64,000 nt of DNA from Gordonia polyisoprenivorans NBRC 16320 = JCM 10675 (lineage in GTDB: Bacteria > Actinomycetota > Actinomycetes > Mycobacteriales > Mycobacteriaceae): the NCBI RefSeq assembly GCF_000241325.1, contig NZ_BAEI01000031.1, forward strand, positions 124,001 through 188,000. The letters run 5' to 3'. The notes below the pieces were generated by a model, which was not told where the DNA came from, did no database searches, and saw nothing but the letters and a program-made list of their open reading frames with translations. Position numbers and translations under genes: made by a program. Shown in pieces: positions 41,827-49,677 of this stretch (positions are counted from its first letter, which is position 1; every line of letters starts with the position of its first letter).

Positions 41827-42291
41827 ATGAAGAAAACCCAGTTCGCCGGGCTCTGTGCCGCAACACTGGCCGCCGGCACGCTCGTGCTCTCCGCGTGTGA
41901 CAGTTCGGGCTCATCGACGACGGCTGCACCCGCCGGCAGTTCGTCGATGTCGATGACCTCGACGATGTCGATGTCGCAGCCGATGGGGGCTTCCCGCGGT
42001 GGCACCTTCGCCGGCATGAACGGCAAGAACGTCTCCGGCAAGGTGACTGTCAACGGAGACAGCGTTGTGCTGACGGGATTCTCCTCCGACGAAGGCCCGG
42101 ACCTCCACCTCTATCTGACGAACGGCACCGATGAGGCAGCCGTCGGCGCGGGTAAGCAGATCGGTCCGGTCCGTTACGACGCTGCCTCCCAGACCTTCAT
42201 GGTCACCGGGGTCGACACCGCGATGTATCGCGACGTGGTCATCCACTGCGACAAGGCCAAAGCGGTCTTCGGTGCCGCCTCGCTGTCATGA
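41827..42291 (+). CDS. Met-rich lipoprotein with DM13 domain
   Basis: 154 residues from ATG 41827, with GAAAGGGA upstream. The signal peptide ends in a lipobox LSAC, giving lipidated Cys24. A Ser/Thr/Met-rich linker follows (SSMSMTSTMSMSQPMG, residues ~40-55), of a type that can hold Cu(I) through methionines. The DM13 domain (~60-154) has VTVNGDSVVLTGF, GPDLHLYLTNG and the Cys-containing end YRDVVIHCDKAKAVFGAASL. DM13 is thought to be a redox-active or electron-transfer domain with a near-invariant Cys. The gene overlaps the DoxX gene by 4 bp and is divergent from a two-component system. Confidence 0.85.
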   Translation: MKKTQFAGLCAATLAAGTLVLSACDSSGSSTTAAPAGSSSMSMTSTMSMSQPMGASRGGTFAGMNGKNVSGKVTVNGDSVVLTGFSSDEGPDLHLYLTNGTDEAAVGAGKQIGPVRYDAASQTFMVTGVDTAMYRDVVIHCDKAKAVFGAASLS

Positions 42292-42788
42292 GCGCCACCC
42301 GCCAGGTGCTGGGCTGGTTGCCGGCAACCGTGGTCCGGGTGGCGCTCGGTGTGCTGTGGCTCCATGAGGGCTTGCTGAAATACCAAGCGGGATTCGGCTC
42401 CGCCGACATCGGACTCGTCGTCGAAAGCGCGGCGTCGAATCCGCGTGTTCCGTCGTACTTCACCGCGTTCTCCGACCACGTGTTGAGCCACACCACCACC
42501 CTGTTCGGGTTCGTGATGCCCGCACTCGAGACGGCGCTCGGAGTCGTTCTCGTCCTCGGTGTGCTCACCCTTCCGGCAGCGCTTGGCTCGGTGTTCACAT
42601 TGATGACGTACTGGTCCGCGGATCAACTCATCGGCGAGTACCCGATCATGGTGCTGCTGTCGGTCGTGGTCGTCGCCTTCCCGGTCGCGGCCTCGCAGTT
42701 GTCGCTGACCGCAGTTCTCGACCGGATCACTGCCACGCACACGTCGCGAATATGGCGATCACTGGCACCGGCGCGACGGTGGTTGTGA
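42288..42788 (+). CDS. DoxX-family membrane protein
   Basis: 166 residues, starting at the ATGA overlap with the lipoprotein gene. Four hydrophobic segments in DoxX layout: VVRVALGVLWLHEGLLKYQ at the N terminus, LFGFVMPALETALGVVLVLGVLTLP, GSVFTLMTYWSADQL and a last helix near IMVLLSVVVVAFPVAA. In M. tuberculosis a DoxX protein works with SodA and SseA in a membrane oxidoreductase complex. The sodA gene is 1.4 kb away on the other strand here, so the link is suggestive only. It is probably in one operon with the DM13 lipoprotein. Confidence 0.85.
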   Translation: MSATRQVLGWLPATVVRVALGVLWLHEGLLKYQAGFGSADIGLVVESAASNPRVPSYFTAFSDHVLSHTTTLFGFVMPALETALGVVLVLGVLTLPAALGSVFTLMTYWSADQLIGEYPIMVLLSVVVVAFPVAASQLSLTAVLDRITATHTSRIWRSLAPARRWL

Positions 42789-42808
42789 ACTCACCGGTTG
42801 CGGGGGCG

Positions 42809-43330
42809 TCAGCTGGGGCACGACACCGAGAATTCCCATGCCGTTCCGGTGTCGTCGGTGTTGACCCGCACCTCGATCGTGCTGGATCGGCCGGCGGGCA
42901 GCGTGACCCGCACGCTGTCGTCTCCATCGCCGGCGAGCTGGTGCCGGTTGTTGTTCTGGCTTTCCGAGCCTTGCCAGCCGGTGGTGTAGATCTGCTTGCC
43001 CTCATAGAGGATGTCGAACTTGTCGGGGATCGAGTAGGCGTCGAAGGAGAAGGTGAAGGTCGTGGGACCGCTGTGGCCCAGTCCGATGGGGAAGTACGAG
43101 GGCTTTGCGCTGTAGGTGCCGTCCGCCGCACCTCCCGGGCACTGCTGAAGCGGGGCACGCTGCTCGTTGAGCGGTGCCGCGCCACGGTCGTCGTTCGGCG
43201 TCGAGGTCGGCGGGTGGCTATAGGCCGGGTCCTGGGTTCCGTCGGCCTGGGCCAGACCGGGAGCGGCGACGGCCAAAGCGGCTGCGGACAGGGCGGTGGC
43301 GCAGAGGGCGCGCACGGTGCGAGAGGGCAC
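42809..43330 (-). CDS. Exported hypothetical protein, 173 aa
   Basis: GTG 43330 has GAAGGAGAA just upstream. A clear signal peptide covers residues 1-29 (VPSRTVRALCATALSAAALAVAAPGLAQA), cleaved before DGTQDP. The mature part begins Pro/Asp-rich and then folds into strands: GPTTFTFSFDAYSIPDKFDILYEGK, then RVTLPAGRSSTIEVRVNTDD. Two cysteines (QQCPGG and SVSCPS) may form a disulfide. The strand pattern is reminiscent of small Calx-beta or pre-peptidase-like domains; I cannot name a family with confidence. It lies convergent with the DoxX gene. Confidence 0.75.
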   Translation of the reverse strand: MPSRTVRALCATALSAAALAVAAPGLAQADGTQDPAYSHPPTSTPNDDRGAAPLNEQRAPLQQCPGGAADGTYSAKPSYFPIGLGHSGPTTFTFSFDAYSIPDKFDILYEGKQIYTTGWQGSESQNNNRHQLAGDGDDSVRVTLPAGRSSTIEVRVNTDDTGTAWEFSVSCPS

Positions 43331-43557
43331 GAGTTCTCCTTCGAGGGAACGTCACGGTGAACAGAGCAGTGCGACGCTAACCGCCTCGGGCATATCGCCG
43401 ATATCGGTCGTTCGGTCCATTCATCTCTGTTCGGTGTCGTCCGTTCGGCCGAAAACTGCTCTACGGCACCAGAATTGGGGGCACGACGATTTGCCGACGT
43501 CGCAACTCGGATCACTCCGAAGACGCCTGACAGCCTGTGTGTGATCCCGGATCGTTG

Positions 43558-44052
43558 ATGCGTCATCATGAACTCATGCGGAGTTATTTGGTGTTGTTCG
43601 CTGGCTATTGCGCCCTGATGTCAGTGGTGATGGGCGCTGTCGTGATGGCAGTGGCCGCAGTATTCGGCGGCGCTGCGACCTGGGGTGTGACGTTGCTGGC
43701 GCCGATGTTCGCGGCGAGTGCCGCGGGCAGTCGGTTCATCGCGGACCACGACCGGCCGCCGAGCCGGCAAGAACGATGGTCCTTGACGAACCGGTCTTTC
43801 GTCATCTTGCTCGCCGGAGCGGTGGTGGTGGGTGGGATTGCACTTGCAGTTACGTTGTTCTGCCATCCCGCGGTCACGGCCGAGACATCTGCAAGATCGC
43901 ACTGGATCGTGATGGTGGTGGGTGGGCTGGTGGTGCTGGCGGTGAGCTACGGCGCCATCTACATCGGCTACGGGTGGTACACCAGCAGGCAGTATGCGGC
44001 GGGGCGGAAGCGACGGGCGCGACAGGCCGCGCGACGTGGCGGTAAACGGTGA
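43558..44052 (+). CDS. ABZJ_00895-like four-TM membrane protein
   Basis: 164 residues from ATG 43558; ATG 43576 is the alternative start and neither has a good ribosome-binding site. Four membrane segments are seen, near residues 7-30, 34-52, 78-98 and 113-135, followed by a basic tail (GRKRRARQAARRGGKR). The first helices (YLVLFAGYCALMSVVMGAV, AATWGVTLLAPMFAASAAGSRF) resemble the ABZJ_00895 family, whose function is unknown. It ends 38 bp before a strong bidirectional hairpin. Confidence 0.7.
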   Translation: MRHHELMRSYLVLFAGYCALMSVVMGAVVMAVAAVFGGAATWGVTLLAPMFAASAAGSRFIADHDRPPSRQERWSLTNRSFVILLAGAVVVGGIALAVTLFCHPAVTAETSARSHWIVMVVGGLVVLAVSYGAIYIGYGWYTSRQYAAGRKRRARQAARRGGKR

Positions 44053-44089
44053 GAATCTTTCCGCGACAATGACGGTGGCCGAAATGCCA

Positions 44090-44122
44090 ACGGCGGCCGA
44101 CCCATGGAGGGTCGGCCGCCGT
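44090..44122. terminator. Bidirectional terminator-type hairpin
   Basis: A perfect 14-bp inverted repeat, ACGGCGGCCGACCC and its complement, around the loop ATGGA. It lies between the convergent ABZJ_00895-like gene and sodA, about 20 bp past the sodA stop. Confidence 0.75.
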
Positions 44123-44142
44123 CGGCGGTGAAGACGAAGAAC

Positions 44143-44772
44143 TCAGGCGGGGACGATGAGGCCCTTGCCCTGCGAGGTCGCCCGGCCGAAGCGCTCGGCG
44201 GCGTCGGCCCAGTTGACCACGTTCCACCAGGCCTTGACGTAGTCCGGCTTGACGTTCTGGTAGTCGAGGTAGAAGGCGTGCTCCCACATGTCGAGCATGA
44301 CGACCGGGATGATCGCGGCGGGGATGTTGCCGCTCTGGTCGGTCAGCTGCAGGATCACGAGCTTGCCACCGATGGTGTCGTAACCCAGGATCGCCCAGCC
44401 CGACCCCTGCAGCGTGGTCGCCGCAGCGGTGAAGTGGGCCTGGAACTTGTCGAAGCCACCGAACTGGTCGTCGATGGCCGCGGCCAGGTCGCCCTCGGGC
44501 TTGTCGCCACCGTTCGGCGACAGGTTCTTCCAGAAGATCGAGTGGTTGGTGTGGCCACCCAGGTGGAACGACAGGGTTGCCGACAGTCCGTAGACCTTGC
44601 CGGCGATCGATCCGTCTGCACGAGCCTCGGCCAGCTTGTCGAGGGTGTCGTTGGCGCCCTTGACGTAGGTGGCGTGGTGCTTGTCGTGATGGAGCTCCAT
44701 GATCCTGCCGGAGATGTGCGGCTCCAGTGCCGCGTAGTCGTACGGGAGATCCGGCAAGGTGTATTCAGCCAC
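44143..44772 (-). CDS. sodA: Superoxide dismutase, Mn/Fe family
   Basis: 209 residues from GTG 44772, with GAGAGGA about six bases upstream, and the opening [17 protein letters not shown] shared with mycobacterial SodA. Metal ligands are the His in [10 protein letters not shown], the His in HTNHSIFW, and Asp and His in [33 protein letters not shown] is the family signature. It removes superoxide. There is no signal peptide; mycobacterial SodA is exported without one. Longer upstream frames lack homology. The small membrane protein, msrA and an AlkZ-like gene next to it make a damage-response cluster plausible. Confidence 0.96.
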   Translation of the reverse strand: MAEYTLPDLPYDYAALEPHISGRIMELHHDKHHATYVKGANDTLDKLAEARADGSIAGKVYGLSATLSFHLGGHTNHSIFWKNLSPNGGDKPEGDLAAAIDDQFGGFDKFQAHFTAAATTLQGSGWAILGYDTIGGKLVILQLTDQSGNIPAAIIPVVMLDMWEHAFYLDYQNVKPDYVKAWWNVVNWADAAERFGRATSQGKGLIVPA

Positions 44773-45053
44773 GGTAATCCTCTCTGCGCACATACCCCCT
44801 TGGGCACATGCCGTTCGGGTGTTGCTTTCACTATCGACGCGCGCGTGATCGCCCAGGGTGGACGCCGCCTCGCGGATACTTCCAGCCTTCCCCAGTGTTT
44901 GTGGGAATGCAACAAACACGGCCCAACAAAGTTCAAGCAGGGTTGAGGTATCGACGAGGTGCGGTCAATGAGAATCCAAGAAGCACAATGGATTTGCGGG
45001 ATTCATACCGAGTATCGCTTCGCTGTGAGCGAATCACTCCGGATGGTGCGCCC

Positions 45054-45206
45054 TCACCAGAGGGCGAGCGCGACGAGCAACACGACGAGCGCGAAGATGC
45101 TCAGACCGATGCCGATGCACGACGAGCGAACGTTGTAGGTGGGGCGGGGAATCGACTGGCCACGCGTGAGCGACGGACGAAAATCGTGGGTCGCATCAGT
45201 GGCCAT
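45054..45206 (-). CDS. Small single-helix membrane protein, 50 aa
   Basis: ATG 45206 has AAGGA six bases upstream. The product has a 27-residue polar N terminus (TDATHDFRPSLTRGQSIPRP) and one hydrophobic helix at the C terminus (IGIGLSIFALVVLLVALALW), so it is tail-anchored. The extended frame upstream has no ribosome-binding site. Family not recognised. Confidence 0.55.
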   Translation of the reverse strand: MATDATHDFRPSLTRGQSIPRPTYNVRSSCIGIGLSIFALVVLLVALALW

Positions 45207-45367
45207 CGTCGTCCTTACGGGTATGCGGGTCGCGTGGTGGACCAGGCGCCTCGGGGCTGTCGAGTCGGACTTCTCAGTGACGGATATCACAGCCGTCTTC
45301 GACATCATAAACACACGGGCAGTTTGGGCTCAACTTCGCCCCCGGCGACCCGCGTAGACTCGACGGC

Positions 45368-46069
45368 ATGTCGTGGCTTGACGAGCTCCTCACCTCCCGC
45401 TCCGGAAAACAGCAGCTGATCTCGGCCGATGCGGCGTTGCCGGGTCGTGCGACGCCGGTCCCGCTCGCCGCGGAGAACATCGTGTTGCACCACCCGATGC
45501 GTGGTGAATCCGCCGACGACGGTCCCGGTATCGGCGTCTTTCCCGACGGGCTCGCGGCGGTGGTCCTGGCCGGCGGCTGCTTCTGGGGTATCGAGGAGAT
45601 CTTCTGGCAGGTTCCGGGGGTGTGGACCACCGCGGTCGGCTACGCCGGCGGTTACACACCCAACCCGACCTACGAGGAGACCTGCACCGCTCGCACCGGG
45701 CACACGGAGTCGACGCTGGTCGTCTTCGATCCCACGCAGGTCAGCCTCGAGAAGATCCTGCAGATCTTCTGGGAGAACCACGACCCGACGCAGGAGATGC
45801 GGCAGGGCAATGACATCGGCACCCAGTACCGCTCGGCGATCTTCACCCTCTCCGATACCGACGCCGAGACGGCCGCGGCGAGTGCGGCCACCTTCCAGAA
45901 AGCGCTCGACGCCGCCGGTCTGGGGCCGATCACCACCGAGATCGCAGCGCTCGAGCGGGCCGGTGACGGGCATTTCTACTACGCCGAGGACTATCACCAG
46001 CAGTACCTCGCGAAGAACCCGCACGGGTATCGCTGCCACGCGGCCACCGGCATCGCCTACCCGGCCTGA
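45368..46069 (+). CDS. msrA: Peptide-methionine (S)-S-oxide reductase
   Basis: 233 residues. The active site GCFWG is at residues 70-74 with Cys71. Glu in [13 protein letters not shown] and the Tyr/Asp residues in QYRSAIF and [11 protein letters not shown] complete the MsrA fold. It reduces methionine-S-sulfoxide in proteins, a repair step after oxidative damage. The N-terminal ~50-residue extension ([20 protein letters not shown]) is found in many actinobacterial and proteobacterial MsrA proteins. The C-terminal resolving Cys is in GYRCHAATG. The AlkZ-like gene starts 9 bp downstream, so the two probably share a transcript. Confidence 0.95.
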   Translation: MSWLDELLTSRSGKQQLISADAALPGRATPVPLAAENIVLHHPMRGESADDGPGIGVFPDGLAAVVLAGGCFWGIEEIFWQVPGVWTTAVGYAGGYTPNPTYEETCTARTGHTESTLVVFDPTQVSLEKILQIFWENHDPTQEMRQGNDIGTQYRSAIFTLSDTDAETAAASAATFQKALDAAGLGPITTEIAALERAGDGHFYYAEDYHQQYLAKNPHGYRCHAATGIAYPA

Positions 46070-46078
46070 TCCGCGGCG

Positions 46079-47209
46079 GTGCCCCCATCCATCACCGCGG
46101 GGCAGTGGAATCGCACACTGCTGCGTCGTCAACACCTGCTCGCCCGCGCCGACGAGGACGCCATCGAGGTGATCGACCGGCTCGTCGGCATGCAGTCACA
46201 GGACCCGAAAGCCGCCTTCTTCGGATTGCAGTGCCGCATCGAGGGTTTCGAACCCGACGAACTCGATGAGCTGCTCACCGACCGGGAGGTCGTGCGCATG
46301 GCGTTGCTGCGCGGCACCGTCTTTCTCCTCGACGGCGCCGATGCCCGCTGGATTCGCCCACTCACGCAGCCGGTCCTCGACGGCGAACTGCGGTCGGTGC
46401 ACGCCTCGAAGCTCGCGTCGACCACCCCGGCGGCAGTGATCGACGATGCCCGGGAGTTGTTGCGCGACGGCCCGATCGGGGGCGACGAGCTCGGACGCGC
46501 TCTTGCCGAACGACATCCCGGGGAGAAGCCGTCGACGCTGACCGGGATGGCGCGATGTGCGCTGCCGCTCGTGCAGGTCCCGCCACGCGGACTCTGGCAA
46601 GGCAGTGGCCGCCCGACCTATGCGCTTCTCGACGACTGGATCGGTCCCGGCGAGCCGGCGCTCGACGGCGAGGAGGCGCGCCGCGAACTGATCCGGCTCT
46701 ACCTGCGCGGCTTCGGCCCGGCGTCGGTCACCGCGATCGGAAAGTGGTCGGGGCTCAAGGGGTTACGTCCGCTCATCGAGCAGATGGAACGCGAGTGGGA
46801 ACTGGCCGCCTACACCGGGCCGCAGGGGCAGACCCTCTACGACCTCGAGGGTCTCGATCTCGCCGACGAGGACGAGCCCGCGCCCGTCCGGCTGATCGCG
46901 CCGTTCGATCACGTCCTCGTCGCCCAGGGAGATCGGGCCCGCGTCGCCGACGACGACCTGTTCGCACGGACCGTCACCCCCAACGGACGCTCGCCGGGCT
47001 TCGTCCTCATCGACGGCCGGCTGGCCGGTACCTGGCGGATACCGCCCGGCACCGACACCGTGGAGACCACCCTGTTCGGCACGCCGACCCGTGCCGCGCG
47101 AACCGAACTCGACGCCGAGATCACCCGATTGCGGGAGTGGGTGCGTTGTAGCAACACCGATGTCAGCAACAACGGTGTCACTGTCCCGTCCGCGGATTCC
47201 GGTCGGTGA
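46079..47209 (+). CDS. HTH_42-family protein, AlkZ-like DNA glycosylase
   Basis: 376 residues from GTG 46079, nine bases after msrA. The family (PF06224) is made of repeated winged helices. Members AlkZ and YcaQ are DNA glycosylases that remove bulky, alkylated or cross-linked bases. The catalytic QxQ motif of AlkZ-type proteins is seen as Q39-S40-Q41 in VGMQSQDPKAAF (YcaQ proteins have QxD). Later motifs include ELIRLYLRGFGPASVTAIGKWSGLKG and RLIAPFDHVLV. The opening QWNRTLLRRQHLL is family-typical. Actual glycosylase activity and lesion are not provable from sequence. It overlaps the convergent VOC gene by 32 bp. Confidence 0.85.
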   Translation: MPPSITAGQWNRTLLRRQHLLARADEDAIEVIDRLVGMQSQDPKAAFFGLQCRIEGFEPDELDELLTDREVVRMALLRGTVFLLDGADARWIRPLTQPVLDGELRSVHASKLASTTPAAVIDDARELLRDGPIGGDELGRALAERHPGEKPSTLTGMARCALPLVQVPPRGLWQGSGRPTYALLDDWIGPGEPALDGEEARRELIRLYLRGFGPASVTAIGKWSGLKGLRPLIEQMEREWELAAYTGPQGQTLYDLEGLDLADEDEPAPVRLIAPFDHVLVAQGDRARVADDDLFARTVTPNGRSPGFVLIDGRLAGTWRIPPGTDTVETTLFGTPTRAARTELDAEITRLREWVRCSNTDVSNNGVTVPSADSGR

Positions 47210-47972
47210 TGCAGTAGTACCTGCCGACCGGGTCGGCCATCACCGTCCACGACGGGTACCGCGCCACGACGCGGGCGCCCCAGTCCTCGTGGCGGCCCAC
47301 CTCGTCGTCGACCGATGTGGTGGCCAGGTCGAGATGGGCCGACGCGTTCCCGGGGCCCTTATTGGTATCGGTGCCCTTCTCGATATCGGCACCCTGGTCG
47401 GAATCGCCAGCGGAATCCAAGCGCTGCAACAGGATTCCGAGACTCAACGCCGGATCGCGGCGAAGCGCGACGAATTCGGCACGGGCCCGCTGCTGCGTCG
47501 GCCAGCCAGTCAACTGTGACCAGAAGACGACCTCGCGATCGAACAGCGGTGCCGGTACATCGATACAGATCTGGTCGATGATCGAGATCGTGTCCTCCGG
47601 CCATCGGATCGGGCGGGCGCGACGCGGTGAACCCACCGCGGGCACCAGGCAGAAGCGCATGCCGGCGGGGGAGTCGTAGACCAGATGGGTCGGGTGATCG
47701 GCGATCATCCTCGCCCCCAGTTCGCCCGCCTCGATCGCCGCGGCCCGGGGATCGTCGACGTGGATGTCGAGGTGGACGCCACCTGCACCGTCCTGCACCC
47801 GCTGCACCCGCAGGTGGGCGTCGCCGCTGAAGGGCTCGAGCGTGGCGAACTCGCGGTGCTCACCGCGTGGGGGTGACACCGTCGACCCGGTGATCGCGCG
47901 CCAATAGGTGACCTCGGTCCCGAAGTGCGACGCTCCGAAGTCCAGGAACGCCGTGAGCCAGCGGATCTGCAC
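47178..47972 (-). CDS. VOC-superfamily (glyoxalase-like) protein
   Basis: 264 residues from GTG 47972. Two related halves of ~125 residues each carry the beta-alpha-beta-beta-beta VOC pattern: TAFLDFGASHFGTEVTYWRAITG and LRVQRVQDGAGGVHLDIHVDDP in the first; ICIDVPAPLFDREVVFWSQLTGW and the end of the protein in the second. His and Glu-type metal ligands are partly present (HLDIHVDD; HLDLATTSVDDE). This layout resembles glyoxalase-like DUF or CFP32-type antibiotic-resistance-fold proteins. Substrate unknown. Divergent from the S49 peptidase. Confidence 0.8.
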   Translation of the reverse strand: MQIRWLTAFLDFGASHFGTEVTYWRAITGSTVSPPRGEHREFATLEPFSGDAHLRVQRVQDGAGGVHLDIHVDDPRAAAIEAGELGARMIADHPTHLVYDSPAGMRFCLVPAVGSPRRARPIRWPEDTISIIDQICIDVPAPLFDREVVFWSQLTGWPTQQRARAEFVALRRDPALSLGILLQRLDSAGDSDQGADIEKGTDTNKGPGNASAHLDLATTSVDDEVGRHEDWGARVVARYPSWTVMADPVGRYYCITDRNPRTGQ

Positions 47973-48025
47973 GTCAGCAGTCTAGGGTGCCGACCCAACG
48001 CGACCGATGCCCTACGCTCGGTGGG

Positions 48026-48874
48026 ATGAGCCGTGGACCGCTGGGGCGGATTGCGAAGAAGCTGGCGCACAAGCGGTCGGACAAGGTCGCCGTGGTGCGC
48101 CTGGACGGGGTGATCGGCCACGGCGGGCCGGGGCGGCCGGGTTTGTCGACGACGAGCGTCGAGCCGGTTCTCACGCGTGCTTTCGACATCGAGCATCTGC
48201 GCGCGGTCGTCATCGTCATCAATTCCCCCGGCGGGTCGCCGACGCAGTCGGAATACATCGCCGAACGCATCCGGCAGCTCGCCTCGGAGAAGGGCGTGCG
48301 CGTCCTGGCGTTCTGCGAGGATGTCGTCGCCTCCGGTGGTTACTGGATCGCGTGTGCAGCCGACGAGATCTATGCCGCCCACACCTCGCTCGTCGGCTCG
48401 ATAGGTGTCGTGTCGTCCGGGTTCGGGTTCGTCGACGTCCTCGGTCGGCTCGGCGTGGAACGGCGTCTGTACTCGGCCGGTGAGAACAAGGTGCGGCTCG
48501 ACTCCTTCTCGCCGGAGAAGGCCGACGACGTCGAGTGGCTGCAGGGTTTGCAGCACCAACTCCATGACACGTTCATCCGGTGGGTGCGCCAGCGCCGCGG
48601 CAAACGACTTGCCGCCGACGACGAGGTCCTTTTCACGGGGGACGTGTGGATCGGCGAGCGGGCCGCCGAACTAGGACTCGTCGACGGCGTCGGGGTCATG
48701 CGATCGGTGGTGGCCGAGCACTATCCCGACGCCGAGATCACCGTCGTCGACGCCCCCAAACCGTTGCTCGCGCGGATCGTCGGGGATCAGGTCCGGGCAT
48801 CGGTGGTCGCCGAGGAGTTGATCGGCGGCGCCGTGAGTGCGCTCGAACGCGCCAGCGCGGTGCGTCTGCGCTGA
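48026..48874 (+). CDS. S49-family serine peptidase (SppA/SohB-like)
   Basis: 282 residues from ATG 48026. The catalytic dyad is Ser103 in VVASGGYW and Lys155 in SAGENKVRLD, with VINSPGGSPTQSE forming the oxyanion loop. This is the single-domain S49 architecture. Typical SppA has an N-terminal membrane anchor; here the N terminus (RGPLGRIAKKLAHKRSDK) is basic but not hydrophobic, so the enzyme may be cytoplasmic or only peripherally bound. Family members degrade signal peptides or membrane protein fragments. Downstream is a 460-bp gap with DnaA-box-like sites. Confidence 0.88.
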   Translation: MSRGPLGRIAKKLAHKRSDKVAVVRLDGVIGHGGPGRPGLSTTSVEPVLTRAFDIEHLRAVVIVINSPGGSPTQSEYIAERIRQLASEKGVRVLAFCEDVVASGGYWIACAADEIYAAHTSLVGSIGVVSSGFGFVDVLGRLGVERRLYSAGENKVRLDSFSPEKADDVEWLQGLQHQLHDTFIRWVRQRRGKRLAADDEVLFTGDVWIGERAAELGLVDGVGVMRSVVAEHYPDAEITVVDAPKPLLARIVGDQVRASVVAEELIGGAVSALERASAVRLR

Positions 48875-49336
48875 CCGGGCCGGACGCCCCGCTGGTGCGA
48901 CATCGGGCCGTAACACGCGCTGATGTGATGCGAATCATTCGTCCGGCCGACTGTTGTCCCCACGTTATCCACAGGTGATGGGGATGAATGTGAACTCCGC
49001 ATTTCGCTCATGCGCTGCACTGTCGTGAACTGTTTGACGCGCTGCTGTTGCGAACTCGTGACCGTCGTCACACTGGGTCGGTTGACCGTGTCCAATTCTC
49101 CACAGATTCCACAGTCTCATCCACACCTTGATGGTCTGCTGTGCTGCAGGTCACAGCGGGAGTGGACGCGCATGTGGATAGCGTTATGTAGACCTACATA
49201 GAGGGCCGGTCGGGTTTGGACTGATGTCAAGTCGGGGTGTAGTGCGTCGACTCGACGGCCGGACCGGTCCCTCGGAGGTGACCACCTTCGTGCGGCGGCG
49301 CGGTCGGCATCGCCGCGCCTGTGCGACGATGGATCG
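48875..49336. promoter_or_regulatory. Intergenic region with a cluster of DnaA-box-like sites
   Basis: In this 460-bp gap six near-matches to the DnaA box occur within 228 bp. TTATCCACA at 48965-48973 is perfect. TTGTCCCCA (48954-48962), TTCTCCACA (49096-49104), TCATCCACA (49117-49125) and, on the other strand, CTATCCACA (complement of 49173-49181) differ by one base from the E. coli or mycobacterial consensus. GATTCCACA (49105-49113) is weaker. No dnaA or dnaN is adjacent, so this is probably not oriC itself; a DnaA-titrating or DnaA-regulated site is the likelier reading. Confidence 0.5.
49185..49200. promoter_or_regulatory. Perfect 16-bp palindromic operator candidate
   Basis: TATGTAG-AC-CTACATA, two 7-bp arms with a 2-bp centre, follows the last DnaA-box-like site by 3 bp and precedes the rhodanese start by 136 bp. 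Its size and symmetry fit a dimeric repressor site (GntR or TetR scale). No regulator gene is adjacent. Confidence 0.5.
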
Positions 49337-49675
49337 GTGAGCATGGGCGAGATTCCACAGGTTCCCGTGACCGAGCTGCCGGATGACTTCAGCACCGCCA
49401 CCGACAAGGTACTGCTCGATGTCCGCGAGGACGACGAGTGGGCCGACGGCCACGTCCGCGGCGCCGTGCACATCCCCCTCGGAGAGGTCCCCGGCCGACT
49501 CGACGAGATCGATCCCGACACCGACCTCTACGTCATCTGTCACTCCAGTGGGCGGTCGATGCGCGTCCTGCAGTACCTGCTGCAGGTCGGCTATGACGGC
49601 AGCTGTGTGCGTGGCGGGATGCTGGCCTGGCGCGAGAACGGCAAGCCGGTGGAGTCCGGATCGGGGCCGGTCTGA
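49337..49675 (+). CDS. Single-domain rhodanese-like protein
   Basis: 112 residues from GTG 49337 (ATG 49343 possible). The domain fills the protein: VLLDVREDDEWADGHVRGAVHIPLGE, then the active-site loop with Cys68 in CHSSGRS, and a final VRGGMLAWRENGKP. It can carry a persulfide sulfur on Cys68 for thiosulfate or cysteine-derived sulfur transfer. Cytoplasmic. The next gene begins two bases after its stop, so it leads a rhodanese/DUF4328/glpQ1 operon, though a shared pathway is not evident. Confidence 0.92.
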   Translation: MSMGEIPQVPVTELPDDFSTATDKVLLDVREDDEWADGHVRGAVHIPLGEVPGRLDEIDPDTDLYVICHSSGRSMRVLQYLLQVGYDGSCVRGGMLAWRENGKPVESGSGPV

Positions 49676-49677
49676 GG

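Noticed and set aside
43631..43646. Match to the 21-bp repeat core (GATGGGCGCTGTCG) in the ABZJ_00895-like gene
   Set aside because: Single occurrence inside coding sequence with no second unit; likely chance.
48875..49336. Chromosomal origin oriC
   Set aside because: Although DnaA-box-like sites cluster here, dnaA, dnaN and the usual AT-rich unwinding block are missing.
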